Shown here one piece after another: positions 53,416-64,000 of a stretch of DNA of 64,000 nt (position 1 is its first letter; the number at the start of each line of letters is the position of its first letter). The notes under the pieces are model-generated. The model did not search any database, was not told the DNA's origin, and worked only from the letters and a program-made list of their open reading frames with translations. The stretch covers positions 62,001 through 126,000 of the forward strand of contig NZ_AUBZ01000004.1 of the NCBI RefSeq assembly GCF_000429505.1, given 5' to 3'. This DNA comes from Aliagarivorans taiwanensis DSM 22990 (lineage in GTDB: Bacteria > Pseudomonadota > Gammaproteobacteria > Enterobacterales > Celerinatantimonadaceae). The translations under genes and the position numbers were made by a program.

Positions 53416-56148
53416 TTAACTCAGCTTGCCATGACAATTTTTGTATTTCTTGCCAGAGCCACATGGGCATGGGTCGTTACGGCCCACTTTTGCACCTTCG
53501 CGCTGGAACGGCTGTGCCGCTGCTGGCGCTTGCTCGTCACCTTCTCCAGCCATGGCTTGCGCCTGCTGGTGTTGCTGCTGGCGCATCGCTGCTACGCGAC
53601 GTTCCGCTTCCTGGCGCTTGGCTTCCATAGCGGCCACTTCTTCTTGTGACTGCACCTGAACCCGGCTCAGGATGCTGATGACATCGCTCTTAAGCGCTTC
53701 CAGCATTTCGGTGAACAGCTCAAACGACTCGCGCTTGTACTCTTGCTTCGGATTTTTCTGAGCGTAACCACGCAGGTGAATGCCCTGACGTAGATGATCC
53801 ATCGCCGCCAAGTGCTCTTTCCACAGCTGGTCAAGGGTCTGCAACATCGCTGACTTCTCGAACTGGCGGATCGCCTTCTCGCCCACGATTTCTGATTTAC
53901 GCTGGTACTCGGCAACAGCAGACTCAAGGATCTTATCGCGCAGCTTCTCTTCGTAGAGCTTGTCGTCTTCTTCCAACCATTTCTGGATCGGTAGCTCCAA
54001 GCCGAAATCGCTCTTCAGGCGAGTTTCCAGTCCAGGCACATCCCACATCTCTTCCAGAGACTGAGGCGGAATGTAGCCGTCGATAACATCGTTGTACACA
54101 TCGCCACGAATACGATCGATGGTCTCAGAGATATCGTCACTGTCCATTAGCTCGTTACGTTGCTCATAGACCACCTTACGCTGGTCGTTAGCCACATCAT
54201 CAAACTCAAGCAGCGACTTACGAATATCGAAGTTACGGCCTTCAACCTTACGCTGAGCGTTCTCAATGGCGCGCGTTACCCATACGTGTTCGATGGCATC
54301 GCCACGCTCCATGCCCAGCTTCTTCATCATGCCGCTTACGCGGTCAGAGGCAAAGATGCGCATCAGGCTGTCTTCCATCGACAGGTAGAAGCGTGAAGAG
54401 CCCGCATCACCCTGACGACCAGCACGACCACGTAGCTGGTTATCGATACGGCGTGACTCGTGACGCTCAGTACCGATGATGTGCAGACCGCCGTTGGCAA
54501 GCACCGCGTCGTGGCGCACTTGCCACTTCTGCTTGATGTCCGCAATCTGATGCTCGCTTGGGTTGTCTAGCGCATCCAGCTCAGCCTGCAGGCTACCGCC
54601 CAGTACAATATCGGTACCACGCCCCGCCATGTTGGTAGCGATGGTTACCGCACCCGGCAGACCCGCTTCAGCAACGATGGTTGCTTCTTTCTCGTGGAAC
54701 TTGGCGTTAAGTACTTGGTGCTTGATCTTCTGTTTCTTCAGAATGCTTGAGATAAGCTCTGAGTTTTCAATCGATACCGTACCCACCAATACCGGGCGAC
54801 CCGCCGCAACACACTCGTTGATGTCCGCGATAATCGCTTCGTATTTCTCTTCGGCGGTCAGGTAGACCAAGTCACCACGGTCATCACGCACCATCGGTTT
54901 GTTGGTTGGTACCACCACGGTGTTCAAACCGTAGATGCTTTGGAATTCGAAGGCTTCGGTATCAGCAGTACCGGTCATACCGGCTAGCTTCTGGTACAAA
55001 CGGAAGTAGTTCTGGAAGGTGATCGATGCCAGCGTTTGGTTCTCGTTCTGGATCTTCACGCCTTCTTTGGCTTCAACGGCCTGGTGCAGGCCTTCCGACC
55101 AACGACGCCCCGGCATAGTACGGCCGGTGTGCTCGTCAACGATCACGATCTCGCCCTCAGGGCTTACAATGTAATCAACGTCTTTCTCGAATAGGGTGTG
55201 GGCACGTAGCGCCGCATTCACATGGTGCAACAGGCTAATGTTCGCCGCGTTGTACAGCGAATCGTCCTGCTCCAGCATACCGCGCTGCTTGAGGGTATCT
55301 TCTACAAACACCTGGCCATTTTCAGTCAGGTGAACCTGCTTGTTCTTCTCATCGACTGTGTAGTGACCATCACCGATCTTTTCTTCGCTATCTTCCTCTT
55401 CTTGGCGGACCAACAGTGGGATAACGTCGTTGATCTTGCGGTACAGCTCCGAGCTGTCTTCCGCAGGGCCAGAGATAATCAGCGGGGTACGTGCTTCGTC
55501 GATCAGGATCGAGTCCACTTCATCGACTACCGCATAGTTAAGCGGACGCTGCACACGCTGCTCTGGCACAAAGGCCATGTTGTCGCGCAGGTAATCGAAG
55601 CCAAATTCGTTGTTGGTACCGTAGGTGATGTCGGCAGCGTAGGCTTCTTTCTTAGCCTCGTGGTCCATACCGGCCACGTTCACCGAAACGGTCATGCCCA
55701 GGTATTCGAACAATGGGCGATTCCACTCGGCGTCACGACGGGCCAGGTAGTCGTTCACGGTAATCACGTGAACGCCTTCGCCACTTAGTGCATTCAGATA
55801 GGCTGGCAGGGTTGCGGTCAGGGTTTTACCCTCACCGGTGCGCATCTCAGCGATTTGGTGCTCGTTAAGCACCATACCGCCCACCAGCTGCACGTCGAAG
55901 TGACGCATGCCGAACACGCGTTTAGAAGCTTCACGTACCGTGGCAAACGCTTCTGGAATCAAGGCATCCAGATTTTCGCCTTTCTCCAGGCGGTCACGGA
56001 ACTCTTGAGTCTTGGCTTTTAGCTCTTCGGCAGATAGCTTTTCAAAGTCCGGCTCAAGCTGGTTGATCAGCTTGACCACTTTGCGCAACTTCTTGATCGT
56101 ACGATCGTTGCGTGTACCGATTACTTTGGTTACTAATTTACTAATCAT
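53416..56148 (-). CDS. secA: Preprotein translocase ATPase SecA
   Basis: 910 aa (E. coli 901). DEAD motor with MRTGEGKT Walker A (about 102-109), [13 protein letters not shown] Walker B, a preprotein cross-linking domain, a helical scaffold, and the C-terminal zinc-binding [22 protein letters not shown] motif that binds SecB. Drives Sec-dependent export, including the precursors of fbpA, motX and others here. Preceded in the same direction by the M23 peptidase. No secM gene is seen between lpxC and secA. Confidence 0.98.
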   Translation of the reverse strand: MISKLVTKVIGTRNDRTIKKLRKVVKLINQLEPDFEKLSAEELKAKTQEFRDRLEKGENLDALIPEAFATVREASKRVFGMRHFDVQLVGGMVLNEHQIAEMRTGEGKTLTATLPAYLNALSGEGVHVITVNDYLARRDAEWNRPLFEYLGMTVSVNVAGMDHEAKKEAYAADITYGTNNEFGFDYLRDNMAFVPEQRVQRPLNYAVVDEVDSILIDEARTPLIISGPAEDSSELYRKINDVIPLLVRQEEEDSEEKIGDGHYTVDEKNKQVHLTENGQVFVEDTLKQRGMLEQDDSLYNAANISLLHHVNAALRAHTLFEKDVDYIVSPEGEIVIVDEHTGRTMPGRRWSEGLHQAVEAKEGVKIQNENQTLASITFQNYFRLYQKLAGMTGTADTEAFEFQSIYGLNTVVVPTNKPMVRDDRGDLVYLTAEEKYEAIIADINECVAAGRPVLVGTVSIENSELISSILKKQKIKHQVLNAKFHEKEATIVAEAGLPGAVTIATNMAGRGTDIVLGGSLQAELDALDNPSEHQIADIKQKWQVRHDAVLANGGLHIIGTERHESRRIDNQLRGRAGRQGDAGSSRFYLSMEDSLMRIFASDRVSGMMKKLGMERGDAIEHVWVTRAIENAQRKVEGRNFDIRKSLLEFDDVANDQRKVVYEQRNELMDSDDISETIDRIRGDVYNDVIDGYIPPQSLEEMWDVPGLETRLKSDFGLELPIQKWLEEDDKLYEEKLRDKILESAVAEYQRKSEIVGEKAIRQFEKSAMLQTLDQLWKEHLAAMDHLRQGIHLRGYAQKNPKQEYKRESFELFTEMLEALKSDVISILSRVQVQSQEEVAAMEAKRQEAERRVAAMRQQQHQQAQAMAGEGDEQAPAAAQPFQREGAKVGRNDPCPCGSGKKYKNCHGKLS

Positions 56149-56181
56149 GTTGTTACTTTCTAGTTCTCGAATTCCAAGTCG

Positions 56182-57144
56182 CTATCCGCGAGCCTTACGA
56201 TAAATATATTTGCTCGGATTCAGCGGACGTCCATGACGCAATACTTCAAAATGCACGTGTGGGCCTGTGGAGCGCCCAGTGCTTCCCATTAATGCAACTT
56301 CCTGCCCTTTGGCAACCGTGTCGCCAGCAGCAACCAGTACATCGCTGGCGTGGGCATAGCGCGTCACCATCCCATCGCCGTGTTCAATCTCTACCAACTT
56401 GCCGTAGCCGAAATGATCGCCGGCCCGCACTACCACACCAGCGCCAACTGCGTAGATGGGGGTACCTTCGGCCCCTGCAATGTCCACCCCGCGGTGAAAC
56501 GACTGCCTCCCAGTGAAGGGGTCGATACGCGAGCCAAAGCGCGAAGACAGCCACACGCCTTCACCGTAGGAGGGCCATCCAGACAAATAACTATCACTTT
56601 GCAGATGGTGGCGCTGTTGCCAAGATTCAAGCACCCCCAGTTGTTTTTTGCTTTGATTGAGATCTAGTTCAATCCCCGCCAAGCCTTGGTAGATACTATT
56701 TAACTCAGGAAACTGTTGGCGATAGTCCAGCATCGGGCCACCTTGTGCCATCGAGGAGTCGGGTAGTTCAGGCTCGAAGCTGAGGTCTGAGTAAGACTCA
56801 AGGCGCTGATTCAACGCCTCTGCTAGCTCTTCATCATCGGCTAAACGCGCCCCGGCCTGTTTTAGCTTGCTGACTTCGGCGCGCAATATACCGACTTGAG
56901 ATGACAGTAGTTTGACTTGCTCGGGCTGAATCTCTGCTTGCTGCAATACCTGTTGTCGAAGAGTCTGCAGCTCCAGCTGGTAGGCGTGATTTTGCGAGGA
57001 TAGCTGGCGGTACTGCGCACTACCCCAGTAGATGGCGGCACCGGCAAGCAGGCACAACAGTGCCGTCAGCCAAACAATGCTGAAGGGATGCAAGCGTAGC
57101 GTTTTGGTCTGGCCCTTATGGGCGTATACTAAACGGAGTTTCAT
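56182..57144 (-). CDS. M23-family metallopeptidase with membrane anchor and coiled coil
   Basis: 320 aa. An N-terminal membrane segment (about 20-40) is followed by a long coiled coil (about 45-130) and a LytM/M23 domain (about 205-310). Zinc ligands are His and Asp of HRGVDIA (about 221-225) and the His of HVHFEV (about 293-296), so it is predicted to be an active DD-endopeptidase in the periplasm. The start is ATG 57144; the TTG two codons before is not preferred. Divergent from dciA, only 17 bp apart. Its place between lpxC and secA is conserved in Vibrio and Shewanella. Confidence 0.85.
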   Translation of the reverse strand: MKLRLVYAHKGQTKTLRLHPFSIVWLTALLCLLAGAAIYWGSAQYRQLSSQNHAYQLELQTLRQQVLQQAEIQPEQVKLLSSQVGILRAEVSKLKQAGARLADDEELAEALNQRLESYSDLSFEPELPDSSMAQGGPMLDYRQQFPELNSIYQGLAGIELDLNQSKKQLGVLESWQQRHHLQSDSYLSGWPSYGEGVWLSSRFGSRIDPFTGRQSFHRGVDIAGAEGTPIYAVGAGVVVRAGDHFGYGKLVEIEHGDGMVTRYAHASDVLVAAGDTVAKGQEVALMGSTGRSTGPHVHFEVLRHGRPLNPSKYIYRKARG

Positions 57145-57161
57145 CGCCAATATGCGTTACT

Positions 57162-57617
57162 ATGTCTAAACGTCAGCACCAACCACTCGAGCTTTCGAAA
57201 TTACTGCATCAGAAGCAGTTTTCTCACTTAGAAGCTCAAATTAATAACAAACAGCAGTTTCAACAGGCCGCTGGCGCGGTACTGACTGAATTTCACTTAG
57301 ATAACTGCAGAGCCAGTTATGCCCGTCAGGGGGTGATATTAATTGAAGCACCAAGCGCTGCATGGCAAAACCGCCTGAAACAGCTGCGTTTTGACCTCTT
57401 GAGCCGCTTTCGTCAAGCCTTGCCCGGCGTGGTTAGCCTAGACATTAAAATTAATCCAAAGCTGAACAGCATTAAACCAGAAGCAGCGCCAAAAAGCACG
57501 GCGAAACAGCAATTAAGCCCGACGGCGGCGAAGCACATCACAGAAGTATCAGAGCGTGTAGGCGGGGAGTTAGCTGAAAAGCTTAAGAAATTGGCGGCGC
57601 TGGCGGGAGAGAAGTAG
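57162..57617 (+). CDS. dciA: DciA-type DnaB helicase-associated protein (DUF721)
   Basis: 151 aa basic protein; DUF721 fold in about 25-110, followed by a flexible tail (KPEAAPKSTAKQQL) and a C-terminal amphipathic helix. DciA interacts with DnaB and loads it in bacteria without DnaC, so it fits the dnaB at 8-9.4 kb. No dnaC is in the window. Divergent from the M23 peptidase gene; ends 28 bp before lpxC, convergently. Confidence 0.8.
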   Translation: MSKRQHQPLELSKLLHQKQFSHLEAQINNKQQFQQAAGAVLTEFHLDNCRASYARQGVILIEAPSAAWQNRLKQLRFDLLSRFRQALPGVVSLDIKINPKLNSIKPEAAPKSTAKQQLSPTAAKHITEVSERVGGELAEKLKKLAALAGEK

Positions 57618-57644
57618 CCAGCACCGCAAACTAAGGTTGATGCG

Positions 57645-58562
57645 TTAGAACGAGTAGGCAGTTTGTTGAACCGCAACAGGCGCATCTGCCTGCTCTTCGA
57701 AGGTGACCAGTTCCCACGCTTCTTGGTTAGCCATCATCTCTCTAACCAGAGCGTTGTTTAGGGCGTGGCCCGATTTAAAGGCGCGGAGATGGCCTAGAAT
57801 CGGATAGCCCGCCAGATACAAATCACCCACGGCGTCTAGCAGCTTGTGTTTAACGAACTCGTCGTCGTAACGCAAACCGTCTTCGTTAAGGATCCGGTAC
57901 TCATCCAGAACAATGGCGTTGTCCAAACCGCCACCCAAGCACAGATTACGCGACTGCAAAAACTCAATGTCACGCATAAAGCCAAAGGTACGCGCCCGCG
58001 AGAGTTCCTTCACAAACTGACCAGCATTAATCTGCATGCTCAGCTGTTGGTTCCGACCTTTCATGGCCGGGTGGTCGAAATCAATCGCGAAGTCAGCGGT
58101 GAAGCCTTCGTTGCTTGGTAGCAACTCAGCCCACTTATCATCAGCTTCAACTCGGATAGGCTGTTTAATGCGGATGAACTTCTTAGCCGCATTTTGCTCT
58201 TCGACACCCGCTGTTTGCAGCAGATACACGAAGGGACTGGCGCTTCCATCCATAATCGGCAGCTCAGGGGCATCCACATCCACGATCAGGTTGTCGATAC
58301 CAAAGGCAGCGATCGCCGCCATAAAGTGCTCTACGGTAGAAACTTTTTCACCATTGTCATCAATCAAGCAAGTACACAGGGTGGTTTCACGCACCAACTC
58401 TGCGCTTGCCGGAATGGTCACGGCAGGCTCGAGATCAACTCGATTAAACAGCACACCAGTATTCGCTGGTGCAGGACGCAAGGTAATAGTGACCTTGTTT
58501 CCTGAATGCAAACCTACGCCTGTCGCTTCAACCGACTTCGCTAGTGTTCGCTGTTTGATCAT
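57645..58562 (-). CDS. lpxC: UDP-3-O-acyl-N-acetylglucosamine deacetylase LpxC
   Basis: 305 aa zinc deacetylase, first committed step of lipid A synthesis. [21 protein letters not shown] at the N-terminus, the catalytic His of STVEHFMAA (about 76-84), and the [17 protein letters not shown] segment with further Zn ligands. The C-terminus is normal in length. Preceded by ftsZ in the same direction with a hairpin between. Functionally linked to lpxL at 0.5 kb. Confidence 0.97.
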   Translation of the reverse strand: MIKQRTLAKSVEATGVGLHSGNKVTITLRPAPANTGVLFNRVDLEPAVTIPASAELVRETTLCTCLIDDNGEKVSTVEHFMAAIAAFGIDNLIVDVDAPELPIMDGSASPFVYLLQTAGVEEQNAAKKFIRIKQPIRVEADDKWAELLPSNEGFTADFAIDFDHPAMKGRNQQLSMQINAGQFVKELSRARTFGFMRDIEFLQSRNLCLGGGLDNAIVLDEYRILNEDGLRYDDEFVKHKLLDAVGDLYLAGYPILGHLRAFKSGHALNNALVREMMANQEAWELVTFEEQADAPVAVQQTAYSF

Positions 58563-58618
58563 AGATTTAACTCCTGCGTTACGACCAAAGAATCTCTAAA
58601 TGGTCGGACATCTTAACA

Positions 58619-58645
58619 CAAAATATGTGTTGGTCACACATTTTG
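58619..58645 (-). terminator. AT-rich hairpin between ftsZ and lpxC
   Basis: ATGTGT-TGGTC-ACACAT with A- and T-flanks, 28 bp past the ftsZ stop and followed by TTTTG on the minus strand. Low-GC stem, so termination is probably partial. Confidence 0.4.
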
Positions 58646-58672
58646 ACTACATTTTAATCGCAAGCTGATATT

Positions 58673-59830
58673 TTAATCTGCTTGGCGGCGCAAAAATGCC
58701 GGGATATCCAGGTACGCGCCCTCATTTCCAGTGTTACGCGTCTCACCGTTACCCACTGCGACTTTCTGCTCAATCACTGGCGCTTCATCGCTGGCAGTTT
58801 CTGGCTGAACGGTCGGTGCGTTAACCGCTTGTTGCTGAGGCTTAACAATAGTCATCTCAGGACGACGCTCGGTGCCAATACCGGTAGCAACAACAGTCAC
58901 ACGCAGCTCATCGCTCATTTCTGGGTCAAGTACTGCACCCACAACTACTGTAGCGTTCTCAGAGGCAAAAGCTTTAACGGCATTACCCACAGTTTCGAAT
59001 TCTTCGATACCCATATCGAAGCCAGCGGTGATGTTTACCAAGATGCCGCGTGCACCTGCCAAATCGACATCTTCTAGCAGCGGGCTAGAAATCGCCATGT
59101 CGGCAGCTTGCTCTGCACGGTCTTCACCGCTTGCAATACCTGTGCCCATCATCGCAGTGCCCATCTCACGCATCACGGTGCGAACGTCTGCAAAGTCAAC
59201 GTTGATCAGACCAGAGCGAGTAATCAGCTCTGCAATACCCTGTACTGCGCCCAGCAATACATTGTTGGCTTCTTTGAAGGCATCCAGCAGTGACACGCCA
59301 CGGCCCAACACCTTAAGCAGCTTGTCGTTAGGAATGGTAATCAGTGAGTCCACATGCTTGGCCAGCATCTCGATGCCTTGGCTGGCATAGCTGGTACGCT
59401 TTTTACCTTCAAAGCTAAATGGCTTGGTCACTACCGCAACGGTAAGAATGTCCAGCTCCTTGGCAACTTCTGCCACCACAGGTGCCGCACCGGTGCCGGT
59501 ACCACCGCCCATACCTGCCGCAATAAATACCATATCGGCACCTTGCAGCTGGCTCATGATCGCTTCGCGATCTTCCAAGGCAGCCTCACGACCCACCTCT
59601 GGGTTTGCACCAGCTCCCAAGCCCTTGGTAATGGTGCTACCGATTTGGATGGTGTTGTCAGCACTGGAGTTACGCAGTGCCTGGGCATCGGTGTTGATGG
59701 TAATGAAGTCGACACCTTCGATGGACTGGGCCACCATATGCTCAACCGCGTTACCGCCGCCGCCGCCTACGCCAACAACTTTGATTACCGCCTCATCGGT
59801 ATGATTTTCCGCATCAATAATTTCTAACAT
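58673..59830 (-). CDS. ftsZ: Cell division protein FtsZ
   Basis: 385 aa tubulin-like GTPase that builds the Z-ring. GTP-binding signature GGGTGTGAAPV (about 107-117), core VVGVGGGGGNAVEHM at the N-terminus and the T7 loop LINVDFADVRTVM. Residues about 318-370 are a flexible linker, ending with the conserved DIPAFLRRQ tail that binds FtsA and ZipA. 38 bp after ftsA. ZapD (51 kb) is a likely partner. Confidence 0.98.
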   Translation of the reverse strand: MLEIIDAENHTDEAVIKVVGVGGGGGNAVEHMVAQSIEGVDFITINTDAQALRNSSADNTIQIGSTITKGLGAGANPEVGREAALEDREAIMSQLQGADMVFIAAGMGGGTGTGAAPVVAEVAKELDILTVAVVTKPFSFEGKKRTSYASQGIEMLAKHVDSLITIPNDKLLKVLGRGVSLLDAFKEANNVLLGAVQGIAELITRSGLINVDFADVRTVMREMGTAMMGTGIASGEDRAEQAADMAISSPLLEDVDLAGARGILVNITAGFDMGIEEFETVGNAVKAFASENATVVVGAVLDPEMSDELRVTVVATGIGTERRPEMTIVKPQQQAVNAPTVQPETASDEAPVIEQKVAVGNGETRNTGNEGAYLDIPAFLRRQAD

Positions 59831-59868
59831 GGTTCTCTCTCCGCTTGTTCCGCCGCACTGGCAAAAAC

Positions 59869-61125
59869 TTAAAACTCACCTTTAAACCAACTGTGGAGCT
59901 GTTTCATCATATTGCTCACCACAGAGATTTGCTTCTGTTCAATAGGTCTAACTTGTTGATTTTCCATACCGTAATGCAACAAACCTACGGCGGTGGAATA
60001 GGTGGGCGCCTGTACGTATTCGGTGAGACCGCTAACCCGCAATGGAGTTCCCACTCGTACCTGACACTGCAACACACTTTCGGCGCATTCCACGATGCCC
60101 TCGATTTGTGCCGCACCACCGGTCAGCACCACACCAGCCCCGAGCTGTAACTTGTCACCCTGAGCGATCAGATCGTCAGAGACTTCGTCCAGCTTGGACT
60201 TAATCATGCTGAATAATTCGCTGTAGCGAGGCTCAATCACCTCCGCTAACGTTTGACGCTGCAAGCAGCGCGCTGGTCGACCGCCGACGCTGGGTACTTC
60301 AATGGTGTCTTCACGACTTACCATCTGGCCTAACGCGCAGCCATAGCGTACTTTGATTGCCTCGGCATCACCCAACGGCGTGCCAAACACCGTGGCGATA
60401 TCCCGGGTTACCGAGTTGCCGGCAAACGGCACCACCGAGGTGTGGCGTAGTGCGCCATCGGTATAAATCGCAATATCCATGGTGCCTGAGCCGATATCCA
60501 CCAGGCACACGCCCAACTCTTTTTCATCTTCGGTCAGCACCGAGTAGCTCGATGCCAACGCCGAGAAGATCAGCTGGTCAACTTTGAGATCGCAGCGCTC
60601 TACGCACTTTACGATGTTCTTCACCATGTCGTTATGACAGGTAATCAAGTGCACCTTGGCTTCCATTCGCACGCCAGACAGGCCAATCGGGTTCTTGATG
60701 CCTTCCTGGTAGTCGATGGAGAACTCCTGCGGCAACACATGCAGGATGCGATGCTCGTCAGGCAGCTTGATCGACTTGGCGGTATGGATGGCGTTGTCCA
60801 CGTCATCCTGCGTCACTTCTTCGTCGCCAATCGGCACCATGCCTTTTTCATTCAGGCAGCGGATATGGTGGCCACTCACCCCCAGATAGACCGAGCTGAT
60901 CTTGCAGTCCGCCATATGCTCGGCTTCGTATAAGGCCTTTTGCACCGTCTTCACCACCGAGTCGAGGTCGTTCACCCCACCCTTGTCCATTCCCTGGGCG
61001 TCATGACTGCCTACGCCGATAATGTTCATCTCATCGCCGGGTAGTACCTCGCCAATCAATGTGGTGATCTTGGCGCTGCCAATATCCAGACCAACAATCA
61101 GCTTTCTATCCGTTACCTTGGTCAT
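59869..61125 (-). CDS. ftsA: Cell division protein FtsA
   Basis: 418 aa actin-like protein that tethers FtsZ to the membrane. GLDIGSAKITTLIGE (phosphate 1), DIGSGTMDIA (phosphate 2) and GGAAQIEG (adenosine), with a C-terminal amphipathic helix MMKQLHSWFKGEF. Its start overlaps the ftsQ end by 20 bp, so they are translationally coupled. Confidence 0.97.
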   Translation of the reverse strand: MTKVTDRKLIVGLDIGSAKITTLIGEVLPGDEMNIIGVGSHDAQGMDKGGVNDLDSVVKTVQKALYEAEHMADCKISSVYLGVSGHHIRCLNEKGMVPIGDEEVTQDDVDNAIHTAKSIKLPDEHRILHVLPQEFSIDYQEGIKNPIGLSGVRMEAKVHLITCHNDMVKNIVKCVERCDLKVDQLIFSALASSYSVLTEDEKELGVCLVDIGSGTMDIAIYTDGALRHTSVVPFAGNSVTRDIATVFGTPLGDAEAIKVRYGCALGQMVSREDTIEVPSVGGRPARCLQRQTLAEVIEPRYSELFSMIKSKLDEVSDDLIAQGDKLQLGAGVVLTGGAAQIEGIVECAESVLQCQVRVGTPLRVSGLTEYVQAPTYSTAVGLLHYGMENQQVRPIEQKQISVVSNMMKQLHSWFKGEF

Positions 61126-61858
61126 CTACCAATAAACCTTCTTCTTGCTTCCAACCGACCGCAAAGCCGGTGTCATAACGTAAGTCGATGTAGGCAATGG
61201 CTGCGCTATCCAACTGCGGATAGAGCGCCAAAAACCGCTTAAGACGATTAACCCGATCGTCTTGTCCCAGTTCCAGGGTCACTCCATCGGTAAGCTTGAG
61301 TGACCAGGCATGTCGGTCACTGAGGCTCACCGCCGCCAGGCTTAGCTGACGGGTGTCTAACAGCTGCTGCAACTCTTGGTAGACCTGCAACACTTGTGGC
61401 GCCTGATCATCAGGGCCACTTAGCAGCGCTAAAGGCTGCTGAATCCGTTCATGGGGCGCATCGAAGATCTCCCCTTGGCGGTTAAGCAGCGCCGCCTTGT
61501 TCCAGCGCGCCGCGACTTGCTGTTGCTGTAAGCCGACCCGCAGTTTGTCGGGCCAAGACTTGCGCACCGTGACCTGTTTAACCCACGGCAGCTGCTCCAG
61601 CTTGTCCTTCACCTCATTCACATCGAGGGTAAAGAAGTTGCCCGCCTCTGGCAGCTCAGCCAGAGCTTGTTGCAACTCTTGGTCAAGCACATAGCCACGC
61701 TGACCACTGATATACAGCTTGCTCATCGGCTGTAGCTGTTTATCGCTCAGGTGCCGATAGGTCGCAATACAGCCGCCCAACACGCTGAGCAATACAGCGA
61801 TAAAAAAGCCCAAACCCGCCCAATACTTCCAGTCAAACTGTTGAGCTTGAGCGTCCAT
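61106..61858 (-). CDS. ftsQ: Cell division protein FtsQ
   Basis: 250 aa bitopic membrane protein; a single membrane segment at about 14-33, then a POTRA domain (about 46-115, from LYISGQRGYVLDQELQ) and a beta domain. It belongs to the FtsQBL complex. Overlaps ftsA and is separated from ddlB by 1 bp. Confidence 0.95.
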   Translation of the reverse strand: MDAQAQQFDWKYWAGLGFFIAVLLSVLGGCIATYRHLSDKQLQPMSKLYISGQRGYVLDQELQQALAELPEAGNFFTLDVNEVKDKLEQLPWVKQVTVRKSWPDKLRVGLQQQQVAARWNKAALLNRQGEIFDAPHERIQQPLALLSGPDDQAPQVLQVYQELQQLLDTRQLSLAAVSLSDRHAWSLKLTDGVTLELGQDDRVNRLKRFLALYPQLDSAAIAYIDLRYDTGFAVGWKQEEGLLVDDQGNG

Positions 61859-61859
61859 G

Positions 61860-62777
61860 CTAGAGGGTCATCTCCAGCACATTCTCCACCAGCTTCTCAA
61901 AGCTCATCCCGGCAGCCGCGGCCGCTTTCGGCACCAAGCTGGTCTCGGTCATGCCCGGCGCAGTATTCACCTCAAGCAAGTACCAATTGCCCAGCTCATC
62001 GCGCATAAAGTCCACTCGGCCCCACGCTTCGCAGCCCACGGCCTGAAACGCTGCTACAGCCAACTCGCCGAGCTCGGCTTCGTCCTGCTCACTCAGGCCA
62101 CTTGGGCAGAAGTACTCAGTACTGGTGCTCTTATACTTGGCCTGATAATCATAAAAGGTGTGTGGCGTCTGCATGCGAATCGAAGGCAGCGCTTTGCCAC
62201 CCAATACCGCCACGGTGTACTCAGGACCAGTAATCCAGGCTTCAACCAGCACCCGCGAATCAAACTTAAAGGCTTCATCCAGCGCTTCAGCCAACTCTTT
62301 GGCATTGCTGGCCTTGGCCATACCAATGCTGGAGCCTTCCAGCGCCGGTTTTACAATCACATCACCGCTGAACTCAGCCATCAGGCCAGCGGCTTGCTCG
62401 CGGCGGTAGCTACTTTGCTCAACAATCGCATAGTGCGCAGTAGGTAGCTCCAGAGTTTGCCAAAGCTGCTTACAGCGGATCTTGTCCATCGCCAAGGCAC
62501 TGCCCAGCACGCCGCTACCGGTATAAGGAATGCCCAGATACTCCAGTGCGCCTTGCAAGGTGCCGTCTTCACCGCCGCGGCCATGCAGGGCGATAAAGGC
62601 GCGCTCAAAGCCTTGTTGTTTTAGCTCGCCCAACTCGAAGCCTTGAGTATCCACTCCATGGGCGTCGATACCGGCGCGCTGCAGACCGGAGAGTACCGCT
62701 TTACCGGAGTTCAGCGACACCTCTCGCTCTGCTGAGTCGCCGCCGAACAGCACGGCAACCTTACCGAACTGACTCAT
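61860..62777 (-). CDS. ddlB: D-alanine--D-alanine ligase
   Basis: 305 aa ATP-grasp ligase making D-Ala-D-Ala for peptidoglycan, using the product of alr. N-terminal [42 protein letters not shown] (about 66-88), and C-terminal [22 protein letters not shown] with metal ligands. Overlaps murC by 4 bp and ftsQ by 1 bp spacing; part of the division and cell-wall cluster. Confidence 0.97.
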   Translation of the reverse strand: MSQFGKVAVLFGGDSAEREVSLNSGKAVLSGLQRAGIDAHGVDTQGFELGELKQQGFERAFIALHGRGGEDGTLQGALEYLGIPYTGSGVLGSALAMDKIRCKQLWQTLELPTAHYAIVEQSSYRREQAAGLMAEFSGDVIVKPALEGSSIGMAKASNAKELAEALDEAFKFDSRVLVEAWITGPEYTVAVLGGKALPSIRMQTPHTFYDYQAKYKSTSTEYFCPSGLSEQDEAELGELAVAAFQAVGCEAWGRVDFMRDELGNWYLLEVNTAPGMTETSLVPKAAAAAGMSFEKLVENVLEMTL

Positions 62778-64000
62778 GCGCCCACCTCCAGCATTGCTTT
62801 AATATCCAACTTCAATGCACCTAGCTGTTTAGCTAGCGCACCGATGTTGCCGGCACCTTGGGTAATCACCACGTCTTGGTCTTGCAGTACCTCAGCAAGC
62901 GCTGCAGGCAGATCGCTTGGCTGCTTCACATAAATGGGCTCTAAGCCACGCTGGCGCAGGCTGCGGCACAGTGCTCGGCTATCGGCACCGGGGATCACAT
63001 CTTCGCCGGCAGAGTAGACTTCCAACAGCAACAGGCAATCGAGTTGCGCCAGCACATCCACGAAGTCTTCGTAGAGGTCGCGGGTACGGGTGTAGCGGTG
63101 CGGCTGGAAGGCCATAACCAAGCGGCGCTCTGGCCATGCGGCACGAGCAGCTTTCAAGGTGGCCAACACTTCGGTTGGGTGATGGCCGTAATCATCCACC
63201 AGCAATACATCACCGCGCTCGGTGGCAAACTCACCGTATTGCTGGAAGCGGCGGCCGATCCCTTCAAAGCTATTCAGGGCAGCCAGAATTGCCTCATCTT
63301 CGATACCGTCTTCGCTGGCAACGGCAATCGCCGCTGCGGCGTTCAAGGCGTTGTGCTTGCCCGGCATGTTTAGTTCGATCTGCAAGGCGTCGCCGTCTTG
63401 GCGCTCAACCACAAAACGGCAACGCTGGCCGATTTGGCTGAAGTCGCAGATGCGCACATCGGCCTGCTCGCTAAAGCCATAGGTAATTACCTGACGACCC
63501 ACTTGTGACAGTACCGCCTGTACGCCTTCATCATCGATACACATTACGGCGATGCCGTAGAACGGCAGGTTATGTAGGAAATCAATAAAAGTGGCATGTA
63601 GCTTGGCTTCATCGCCGCCATAGGTTTCCATATGGTCAGCTTCGATATTGGTGACCACCGCAACCATCGGCTGCAGGTGCAGGAACGATGCATCGCTCTC
63701 GTCGGCTTCGGCGATCAAGTAACGGCTAGAGCCAAGCCGCGCATTGGTGCCCGCACTATTCAGCAGGCCACCGATCACGAAGGTTGGATCGCGCTCTGCT
63801 TCACCATAGATGCTGGCAATCAAACTGGTGGTGGTGGTTTTACCGTGGGTACCCGCCACCGCTACGCCATGGCGATAGCGCATCAACTCGGCCAGCATCT
63901 CAGCACGGCGCACCACCGGAATACGCGCTGCACGCGCCGCTTGTACTTCCGGGTTGTCTTCACGGATCGCGGTAGAGACCACGACCACGTTGGCATCTAG
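62774..64000 (-). CDS. murC: UDP-N-acetylmuramate--L-alanine ligase MurC (3' part; 5' end off window)
   Basis: 409 codons seen. The reading frame is open to the right edge, so the true start and the first roughly 75 residues lie outside. Visible are the ATP-binding [13 protein letters not shown] (about residue 45 of this fragment), the EADESDASF metal and substrate loop, MISL-like [16 protein letters not shown] and [10 protein letters not shown]. MurC adds L-Ala to UDP-MurNAc. The stop overlaps ddlB by 4 bp (ATGA). Confidence 0.95.
   Translation of the reverse strand, partial: LDANVVVVSTAIREDNPEVQAARAARIPVVRRAEMLAELMRYRHGVAVAGTHGKTTTTSLIASIYGEAERDPTFVIGGLLNSAGTNARLGSSRYLIAEADESDASFLHLQPMVAVVTNIEADHMETYGGDEAKLHATFIDFLHNLPFYGIAVMCIDDEGVQAVLSQVGRQVITYGFSEQADVRICDFSQIGQRCRFVVERQDGDALQIELNMPGKHNALNAAAAIAVASEDGIEDEAILAALNSFEGIGRRFQQYGEFATERGDVLLVDDYGHHPTEVLATLKAARAAWPERRLVMAFQPHRYTRTRDLYEDFVDVLAQLDCLLLLEVYSAGEDVIPGADSRALCRSLRQRGLEPIYVKQPSDLPAALAEVLQDQDVVITQGAGNIGALAKQLGALKLDIKAMLEVGA

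Overview
The window reads as a contiguous stretch of chromosome from a Gram-negative gammaproteobacterium with LPS, type IV pili and a Na+-type polar flagellar motor gene (motX). Gene order matches the Vibrio/Shewanella/Aeromonas/Ferrimonas-like part of the class: murC-ddlB-ftsQ-ftsA-ftsZ-lpxC-dciA-M23-secA-mutT, yacG-zapD-coaE-pilDCBA-nadC, ampD-ampE-pdhR-aceE-aceF-lpdA-acnB-yacL and rpsF-priB-rpsR-rplI-dnaB-alr. I cannot name genus or species from the sequence alone. Almost everything is core housekeeping; I see no prophage, CRISPR array, rRNA or tRNA.

Layout. 1-6.7 kb: 5' end of hldE, lpxL, glnE, then a DUF3302/HlyD pair whose first gene is split by a 259-bp TA-flanked MITE, then a 2-Cys peroxiredoxin. 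6.9-15.2 kb: alr, dnaB, a small cytochrome c, a YnjBCD-type ABC transporter with a candidate Fur box, and the ribosomal operon rpsF-priB-rpsR-rplI. 15.3-21.5 kb: a LacI-like-sensor/GGDEF protein, rlmB, rnr and motX. 21.6-30 kb: mdh, an orphan amino-acid-binding protein divergent from argR, the iron transporter fbpABC with a Fur box, and glnK-amtB behind a candidate sigma-54/NtrC promoter. 30-43.2 kb: yacL, a winged-helix/receiver regulator broken by an in-frame TAA, acnB, a patatin autotransporter, and the pyruvate dehydrogenase cluster (lpdA, aceF, aceE, pdhR) with PdhR and FNR-type boxes upstream. 43.5-53.3 kb: ampE, ampD, nadC, pilABCD, coaE, zapD, yacG, mutT and a GNAT. 53.4-64 kb: secA, an M23 peptidase, dciA, lpxC, ftsZ, ftsA, ftsQ, ddlB and the truncated murC.

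How the genes work together. One theme is envelope growth and division: murC, ddlB, alr, ampD, lpxC, lpxL, hldE, ftsQAZ, zapD, secA. A second is central carbon and nitrogen control: pdh complex, acnB and mdh under PdhR/FNR-like sites, and glnE with glnK-amtB for ammonium. A third is iron and redox: fbpABC, a possibly Fur-controlled ynjBCD, and a peroxiredoxin with an OxyR-like palindrome. DnaB occurs together with the DciA-type loader candidate.

The least ordinary signals are the MITE-split gene, the regulator with reversed domain order and an internal stop codon, the cytosolic LacI-fold diguanylate cyclase, and an unassigned leader with mutually exclusive stems upstream of pilA. I found no clearly new multi-gene system.
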